A stretch of DNA of 5,583 nucleotides from NCBI GenBank assembly GCA_003241215.1, contig QFOL01000258.1, positions 1 through 5,583 of the forward strand, read 5' to 3'. Made by a program: the position numbers and the translations under genes. Below the pieces are notes generated by a model. It had not been told where the DNA came from and made no database searches. It saw only the letters and a program-made list of their open reading frames with translations. Source of the stretch: Agrobacterium fabrum (GTDB lineage: Bacteria > Pseudomonadota > Alphaproteobacteria > Rhizobiales > Rhizobiaceae). Below, piece by piece: positions 1 to 5,583 of this stretch. Within the stretch, counting starts at the first letter, position 1. Every line of letters starts with the position of its first letter.

Positions 1-220
1 CGCCTGGACCCGTGGCCTCGCCCACCGCGCCAAGCTGGACGACAATGCGGAACTCGCAAAGTTCGCGGCAACGCTCGAAACCGTCTGCGTCGACACCGTG
101 GAAAGCGGCTACATGACCAAGGACCTGGCGCTCCTCATCGGTCCCGACCAGCCCTGGCTCTCCACCACGGCTTTCCTCGACAAGATCGACGAAAACCTCA
201 AGAAGGCGATGGCAGCTTAA
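1..220 (+). CDS. icd: NADP-dependent isocitrate dehydrogenase, C-terminal 72 residues (5' end outside window)
   Basis: This open frame enters from the left edge (first whole codon at 2) and stops with TAA at 218-220. The visible tail reads [15 protein letters not shown] at its start, has the conserved stretch [15 protein letters not shown], and ends in [15 protein letters not shown] recognise this as the C-terminus of the homodimeric, eukaryote-like NADP-isocitrate dehydrogenase (about 404 residues) that alphaproteobacteria use. The family oxidatively decarboxylates isocitrate to 2-oxoglutarate in the cytoplasm, producing NADPH for the TCA cycle. The catalytic residues lie upstream and cannot be checked. 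A strong hairpin terminator begins 22 bases after the stop, so icd appears to end its transcription unit here. The family call is confident; the cofactor assignment comes from family resemblance only. Confidence 0.9.
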   Translation, partial: AWTRGLAHRAKLDDNAELAKFAATLETVCVDTVESGYMTKDLALLIGPDQPWLSTTAFLDKIDENLKKAMAA

Positions 221-239
221 GCCTGCTTTTCCAGTGACT

Positions 240-863
240 TCAAAACCCGGCCTCAGCGCCGGGTTTTTCATTTGTACCGTATAGACGAAACATAAGTTCC
301 GCGGCGCGGATCGACCGCGCCCGCAGCTCCTCTTGTGTCGGCGGGCCAAGCGCACCCGTCGCGCGCCTTATCTGCAAGTCCCCTGCCAGAAGCGACAACC
401 AGATTTCCGCAGGCTCCTCCGATGCACCCGTGCCTATGAGACCCTGTTTCTCCAGCGCCCGAAAATATGCCGCAAGCTTCGGCATCACGTGGTCACGGCC
501 CTTTTCCGCCAGAAATGCTCCCAGTGCGGCGTCACCGCCGGCTTCCGCCGCCGCAACCCGATTGAGCAGAACCGCTCGCTCCCCCAGGAGCATCGACAAT
601 AATTCAGCCCCGAAACGGGAAAGCTCCTTCACGCCATCGGCCGCATCCGCCGAGGGTAATACCAGTCTGGCCGCGTTTTCTTCCACCATGGCTTCATAAA
701 GCCCGGCCTTGCCGCCAAACCAGCCATAGAGCGTTTCCTTGGACGATTTGCTCACCTTCGCCAGCGCCTGCATGGAAAAGGCGGCATAGCCATCCCGGGC
801 AAGCATGGCGAAGGCATGTTCAACAATCTCGCGCCGGCGCAATTCCCTGTTTTCGTTTCGCAT
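240..863 (-). CDS. TetR/AcrR-family transcriptional regulator
   Basis: This is a 207-residue one-component DNA-binding regulator of typical TetR length. Helix 1 is about residues 9-22 (RRREIVEHAFAMLA). The helix-turn-helix with its following helix is about 30-56, including SMQALAKVSKSSKETLYGWF and then GGKAGLY, which fits the family pattern (T/S)-x-x-x-(I/L)-A-x-x-(A/V)-G-V-S-x-x-x-(L/I)-Y-x-(H/Y)-F. Residues from about 60 onward are a helical ligand-binding and dimerisation domain, probably of the AefR-like C-terminal type. An ATG at 914 would extend the frame by 17 residues but lies within an operator palindrome. The ATG at 863 has an AAGGA site 7 bases upstream and gives a normal TetR N-terminus, so I chose it; the ATG at 869 is the alternative. 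It probably represses itself and the divergent DUF1772 gene through the two palindromes. The inducer cannot be read from sequence. Confidence 0.9.
   Translation of the reverse strand: MRNENRELRRREIVEHAFAMLARDGYAAFSMQALAKVSKSSKETLYGWFGGKAGLYEAMVEENAARLVLPSADAADGVKELSRFGAELLSMLLGERAVLLNRVAAAEAGGDAALGAFLAEKGRDHVMPKLAAYFRALEKQGLIGTGASEEPAEIWLSLLAGDLQIRRATGALGPPTQEELRARSIRAAELMFRLYGTNEKPGAEAGF
242..268 (+). terminator. Rho-independent terminator of icd, overlapping the 3' end of the convergent tetR gene
   Basis: A perfect 10-bp stem, AAAACCCGGC (242-251) pairing with GCCGGGTTTT (258-267), encloses a 6-base loop and ends in a run of five T on the plus strand. It lies 22 bases after the icd stop. 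On the minus strand the same hairpin also has an A/T-rich flank, so it may act partly in both directions. The stem lies inside the last codons of the convergent TetR gene, whose stop codon is at 240-242. Confidence 0.85.
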
Positions 864-870
864 CCGCATT

Positions 871-875
871 TCCTT
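871..875 (-). promoter_or_regulatory. Ribosome binding site deciding the tetR start
   Basis: AAGGA on the minus strand lies 7 bases before the ATG at 863 and only 1 base before the ATG at 869. This spacing favours the start at 863. It also argues against the ATG at 914, which has no purine-rich site at a useful distance. Confidence 0.6.
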
Positions 876-902
876 GACAATAACCGTACGTATGCGTACG
901 GA
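874..902 (+). promoter_or_regulatory. Possible promoter for the DUF1772 gene
   Basis: A perfect -35 hexamer TTGACA sits at 874-879 on the plus strand. A 17-base spacer leads to TACGGA (897-902), a poor -10 match; GGATAA at 900-905 is an alternative with a long spacer. If this is the promoter, the left operator covers the spacer and -10, as expected for repression by blocking RNA polymerase. The hexamer also overlaps the tetR ribosome binding site on the other strand, so it could be coincidental. Confidence 0.35.
884..901. promoter_or_regulatory. Operator 1, 18-bp palindrome (probable TetR-regulator binding site)
   Basis: CCGTACG (884-890) and CGTACGG (895-901) are perfect 7-base inverted arms around a 4-base centre. 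The site matches the consensus CCGTAC-N6-GTACGG shared with operator 2 and lies between the divergent regulator and membrane-protein genes. That length and position are typical of TetR-family operators. Binding by the adjacent regulator is inferred. Confidence 0.75.
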
Positions 903-906
903 TAAG

Positions 907-924
907 CCGTACATATATGTACGG
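907..924. promoter_or_regulatory. Operator 2, perfect 18-bp palindrome (probable TetR-regulator binding site)
   Basis: CCGTACATA (907-915) is followed directly by its exact reverse complement TATGTACGG (916-924), so all 18 bases are symmetric. Its centre is 23 bp from that of operator 1, close to two helical turns, so two dimers could bind on nearly the same face of the DNA. The A/T-rich core contains ATG on both strands, creating misleading start codons at 914 (minus) and 917 (plus). Confidence 0.78.
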
Positions 925-933
925 TTATTCGAT

Positions 934-937
934 GGAG
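934..937 (+). promoter_or_regulatory. Ribosome binding site deciding the DUF1772 gene start
   Basis: GGAG lies 6 bases before the ATG at 944. The upstream in-frame ATGs at 917 (inside operator 2) and 932 (overlapping this site) have no such element. Confidence 0.65.
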
Positions 938-943
938 ATTTTC

Positions 944-1480
944 ATGTCCAGCTCATTTCTGCACGAAATAAGAACAAGATATTTTCCCGCCCTTGGCCTT
1001 GTCGCAGGCCCGGCGATTTCGGCCCTGCACATCGTCGCACCGCTAAACCTCGGCGTGATGGCCGGCTTTTTCTTCGCTTTCAGCAATCCGGTGATGATGG
1101 CCTTTCCCCAGCTTGAGGCGGAGGTTTTCATTGCGGCGTTCAACAGCATCAACATCAGCGTCCGAAATGGCGTCTTTTATGCCGCCTTCTTCGCCCCGCT
1201 GGCTCTCCTTCTCGGGGCCATGCTGGCAGACCGGCGCAACCGCCTGATATGGCTGTCCGCTCTGGTCATCTACACCGTCGTCGTGATCCAGACCCGCATG
1301 GTCAATGTCCCCATAAACGAGTTCTTCAAAACCGTCTCGGCCGAAATACCGCCGAACTGGCAGGAATTGCGTGATCGCTGGGCGCTTTCCAACCTTATCC
1401 GCACCATATTGACCACCATTGCCTTTTTCCTCGCCCTCATCGCCGCAACGTGGCATGCGGGCAAAAAGACGGACAACTAG
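944..1480 (+). CDS. DUF1772 / anthrone-oxygenase-like integral membrane protein
   Basis: This is a 178-residue hydrophobic protein of inner-membrane type with no cleavable signal sequence. Likely membrane segments are about residues 16-52 (one or two helices, containing GVMAGFFFAFSNPVMMAF), 77-95, 101-122 and 151-170. Features that resemble the DUF1772 family are the G-x-FFAFS-x-PVM motif, the segment FNSINISVRNGVFYAAFF, and the late loop RMVNVPINEFF followed by PPNWQELRDRW and a conserved-looking R. Some relatives are called anthrone or noranthrone oxygenases from fungal polyketide pathways, but most bacterial members have no known function and no polyketide genes lie nearby. The start at 944 is set by a GGAG site. 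The gene is transcribed away from a TetR regulator across twin palindromes, so it is probably inducible and released by a small molecule. A terminator follows about 85 bases after the stop, so the gene is probably monocistronic. Confidence 0.75.
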   Translation: MSSSFLHEIRTRYFPALGLVAGPAISALHIVAPLNLGVMAGFFFAFSNPVMMAFPQLEAEVFIAAFNSINISVRNGVFYAAFFAPLALLLGAMLADRRNRLIWLSALVIYTVVVIQTRMVNVPINEFFKTVSAEIPPNWQELRDRWALSNLIRTILTTIAFFLALIAATWHAGKKTDN

Positions 1481-1564
1481 GCTGCCGCGGCGACGGCTGC
1501 CCTCTCCAGGCTGCGGCATGCGATGACAATAGCCGGCTGGCGCCGTGTCGTGTCAGTGAACGGG

Positions 1565-1593
1565 ACCCGGCCGTAACGCCGGGTTTCTTTTTT
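1565..1593 (+). terminator. Rho-independent terminator downstream of the DUF1772 gene
   Basis: A 7-bp G/C-rich stem, ACCCGGC (1565-1571) with GCCGGGT (1578-1584), encloses a 6-base loop and is followed by TTCTTTTTT on the plus strand. It begins 84 bases after the stop codon at 1480. Stem and flanks closely match the icd terminator at 242-268; only the loop centre differs. Confidence 0.85.
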
Positions 1594-1842
1594 GTTCACA
1601 GTATCTTGATTAGCCATTGTACTAGGCGCAGAGTCCGATTCCGCGTGCCACGGCCAGTACAACAATAAGACAAAACTAAAACAGCATCTACTTGCACATA
1701 ACTTGCCCGGCACAGTCAAATATTCATCGGAGCATCGGCGCGATCCTTAAGGAACGTGCGAATGATGCTGCGGGTCTTGAAAAAACGAAGCGCGAGCGTG
1801 AAACCCCCGCCGGTTTTCCATGATGCTTCGACAATTTTGCTT

Positions 1843-1849
1843 GGGGAGG
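1843..1849 (+). promoter_or_regulatory. Strong ribosome binding site of the GST gene
   Basis: GGGGAGG lies 7 bases before the ATG at 1857 and fixes that start. Confidence 0.75.
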
Positions 1850-1856
1850 CAAAAGC

Positions 1857-2483
1857 ATGAGTGAATTGATCTTTTACACCAACCCCATGTCGCGCGGACG
1901 CATTGCGCGATGGATGCTCGAGGAAGTGGGCGTTCCGTATAAAACCGAAATACTGGGCTTTGAAACCTCGATGAAATCGCCCGCCTACCGGCTGATAAAT
2001 CCGATGGCAAAGGTGCCCGCTATCAAGCACGGCGATACCATCGTCACCGAGGCGGCTGCGATCTGCGCCTATCTCGCCGATGCCTTTCCCGGCGCGAACC
2101 TCGCGCCGACACCCAAGGCACGCGGACTTTATTATCGCTGGATGTTCTTTGCCGCCGGCCCGCTGGAAATGGCGGCCAGCATGAAGGCGATGGGTTTCGA
2201 AGTGCCCAAGGAAAAGCTGCGCATGGCCGGCTGCGGCAGCTATGTGGATGTGATGAACACGCTCGAGCGGGCCGTCAGTGAAAACCGCTTCATCGCCGGC
2301 GATCTCTTCACCGCGGCGGATGTCTATGTCGGCGCCCATATCGGCTGGGGGCTGCACTTCGGCACCATCGAAAAACGCCCAGCCTTCATCGACTACATGA
2401 CCCATCTTACCGACCGCCCCGCCTTCAAGCGGGCCGCCCAGCTCGATGAGGAGGCGGCAAAGGATTTGCGGGCAACCGGATAA
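1857..2483 (+). CDS. Glutathione S-transferase family protein
   Basis: This 208-residue cytosolic GST-fold protein has the family's usual length. The N-terminal thioredoxin-like domain spans about 1-78: it opens with ELIFYTNPMSRGR, where S12 occupies the usual catalytic Ser/Tyr/Cys position, then has NPMAKVPAI with the invariant cis-proline at P54, and TEAAAICAYLADAF. The C-terminal helical domain (about 88-205) contains GDLFTAADVYVG at 148-159, the N-capping box of the folding motif, with the conserved Asp at 155. Classical members conjugate glutathione to electrophiles or reduce disulfides and peroxides. The glutamate that usually precedes the glutathione-binding Ser is present (E65), but the next residue is Ala (A66), so glutathione contacts may differ. 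The substrate cannot be predicted. The gene stands alone on its strand after a 376-bp gap and converges on the VOC gene. A strong GGGGAGG site supports the start. Confidence 0.9.
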   Translation: MSELIFYTNPMSRGRIARWMLEEVGVPYKTEILGFETSMKSPAYRLINPMAKVPAIKHGDTIVTEAAAICAYLADAFPGANLAPTPKARGLYYRWMFFAAGPLEMAASMKAMGFEVPKEKLRMAGCGSYVDVMNTLERAVSENRFIAGDLFTAADVYVGAHIGWGLHFGTIEKRPAFIDYMTHLTDRPAFKRAAQLDEEAAKDLRATG

Positions 2484-2519
2484 GACGGGCCAACCGTTTC
2501 ACCACCAGTCAAACAGTAG

Positions 2520-2560
2520 CCCGCCCGAAAATCGAACATCCGATCGATCATCGCGGCGGG
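2520..2560. repeat. Weak inverted repeat between the convergent GST and VOC genes
   Basis: CCCGCC (2520-2525) and GGCGGG (2555-2560) could pair across a 29-base gap that contains the self-complementary GATCGATC (2542-2549). No T-run follows on either strand, so it is a poor intrinsic terminator. It is nevertheless the only structure seen between two genes that end towards each other with 77 bases between their stop codons. Confidence 0.3.
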
Positions 2561-2944
2561 TTATGTACCGGACTGGCCGAGCGGCTCCCCGACCTCTATC
2601 GCGTGCCCGTCCGGATCGTAAAAACGAAACACCCTCTGCCCCCAGGCCTGTCGCTCGAGAGGATGGATAAGCTCCACATGCGGCGCGATATTTCGAAAAG
2701 CCGCATCGACATCCGCATGTTCGAAATAAAGCAGCATATTCCGTCTGCCATAGGGCTCTTCCGCGCCCGACGATGTGCCCCAGACCGTCTCCGCGAGCGA
2801 CCGCCCCTCATGAATTGCAAAGCCAGTTTCAAAGAGGACGAAGTTCCCGAAATCCTCGACTATCTTCAGGCCAAGCCTGTCACGATAAAACGCCTTCGAA
2901 CGACCGATATCGCGCACGAAAGGGATGGGATTTACAAAACGCAT
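2561..2944 (-). CDS. Glyoxalase / bleomycin-resistance (VOC) superfamily protein
   Basis: This 127-residue protein has the length of a single VOC domain built from two beta-alpha-beta-beta-beta modules. Module one is about residues 3-55: NPIPFVRDIGRSKAFYRDRL, then LGLKIVEDFGNFVLFETG. Module two is about 69-120: MLLYFEHADVDAAFRNI and the closing VFRFYDPDGHAIEVGE. The D-P-D-G-H-x-I-E pattern is a hallmark of the superfamily. H45, E75 and E117 are plausible metal ligands by position, but which are used is uncertain. VOC proteins include glyoxalase I, dioxygenases, and fosfomycin or bleomycin resistance proteins, and this one has no feature that picks a substrate. It lies downstream of alaS on the same strand, 85 bases after its stop but beyond the alaS terminator, so it may depend on its own promoter or on read-through. 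Confidence 0.85.
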   Translation of the reverse strand: MRFVNPIPFVRDIGRSKAFYRDRLGLKIVEDFGNFVLFETGFAIHEGRSLAETVWGTSSGAEEPYGRRNMLLYFEHADVDAAFRNIAPHVELIHPLERQAWGQRVFRFYDPDGHAIEVGEPLGQSGT

Positions 2945-2950
2945 CGCTTC

Positions 2951-2955
2951 CCTCC
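2951..2955 (-). promoter_or_regulatory. Ribosome binding site of the VOC gene
   Basis: GGAGG on the minus strand lies 6 bases before the ATG at 2944 and fixes the start. Confidence 0.75.
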
Positions 2956-2986
2956 GCCGTCTCTTTGGCGGCCCCTAAGGCCGAAA

Positions 2987-3011
2987 CAAAAAGGCGGGGT
3001 AAAACCCCGCC
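2987..3011 (-). terminator. Rho-independent terminator of alaS
   Basis: On the minus strand, GGCGGGG (3011-3005) pairs perfectly with CCCCGCC (2999-2993) around a 5-base loop and is followed by a run of five T (2992-2988). It starts 18 bases after the alaS stop. A second, smaller hairpin, CGGCC/GGCCG at 2983-2969 with a 5-base loop, follows in the leader of the VOC gene. Confidence 0.9.
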
Positions 3012-3029
3012 CTCTTCAATTCTTGCGCA

Positions 3030-5583
<2,554 letters not shown>

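Larger units (their letters stand above)
879..929. repeat. Outer 11-bp inverted repeat enclosing both operators
   Basis: AATAACCGTAC at 879-889 is the exact reverse complement of GTACGGTTATT at 919-929. The arms extend the outermost half-site of each operator by five further matching bases (AATAA/TTATT). The whole 51-bp block is therefore symmetric at its ends, while the two inner half-sites are joined by ATAAG. Confidence 0.7.
1481..1856. other. 376-bp intergenic region between the DUF1772 and GST genes
   Basis: I see no convincing gene here. The left part carries the terminator at 1565-1593. The middle (about 1600-1730) is less GC-rich than its surroundings and is where a promoter for the GST gene would be expected; TTGCAC at 1692-1697 with TCAAAT at 1716-1721 (18-base spacer) is a weak candidate. 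The octamer ATGATGCT occurs twice, at 1762-1769 and 1820-1827. A small hairpin AAACC/GGTTT lies at 1801-1816, just ahead of the ribosome binding site of the GST gene. Confidence 0.5.

Noticed and set aside
884..924. Operator repeats as a CRISPR fragment or insertion-sequence ends
   Set aside because: There are only two short palindromes with no regular spacers, no transposase and no target duplication; their place between divergent tetR and target genes explains them.
1043..1519. 158-codon minus-strand open frame opposite the DUF1772 gene
   Set aside because: It is antisense to a protein with clear membrane segments and family motifs; its charged Gly/Glu/Asp-rich translation is a shadow.
1477..1719. 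Minus-strand open frame of 80 codons in the 376-bp gap
   Set aside because: It reads through the terminator hairpin at 1565-1593, shows no domain, and has no convincing ribosome binding site at its start.
1777..1803. TTGAAA at 1777-1782 as the -35 of a GST promoter
   Set aside because: No acceptable -10 hexamer occurs at 16-18 bases; GAAACC is the best at that distance and does not match.
1716..2405. 229-codon minus-strand open frame opposite the GST gene
   Set aside because: It is antisense to a clear GST with a strong ribosome binding site, and its His- and Arg-rich translation resembles no family I know.

Overview
The window looks like core chromosome of an alphaproteobacterium of the Rhizobiales, most likely the Agrobacterium/Rhizobium group. 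The base composition is GC-rich, the end of a eukaryote-like NADP-isocitrate dehydrogenase and an alphaproteobacterial-type alanyl-tRNA synthetase lie a few genes apart, and the small genes between them resemble rhizobial families. This assignment rests on protein character and gene neighbourhood recalled from the group; no search was run.

Layout from left to right. (1) The last 72 codons of icd run rightward and end at 220, followed by a strong hairpin terminator at 242-268. (2) A TetR-family repressor gene (leftward, 863-240) and a DUF1772-type membrane protein gene (rightward, 944-1480) are divergent. Their 80-bp intergenic space holds two 18-bp palindromes of form CCGTAC-N6-GTACGG, nested in an 11-bp outer inverted repeat. 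This is a classic divergent repressor/target arrangement. The rightward gene ends at a terminator whose stem is nearly identical to that after icd. (3) A 376-bp gap holds that terminator and the leader of the next gene. (4) A glutathione S-transferase-like gene (1857-2483, rightward) converges on a glyoxalase/VOC-superfamily gene (2944-2561, leftward). (5) alaS (leftward) fills the rest; it runs off the right edge and lacks only about 40 N-terminal residues. Its terminator lies between it and the VOC gene.

Functionally, two housekeeping genes (TCA cycle and tRNA charging) flank three small accessory units: a self-contained regulator/membrane-protein pair and two probable small-molecule detoxification genes. 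I see no CRISPR array, insertion sequence, tRNA, phage gene or recognised defence system. The best candidate for follow-up is the twin-operator TetR/DUF1772 switch. The rest is ordinary chromosome.
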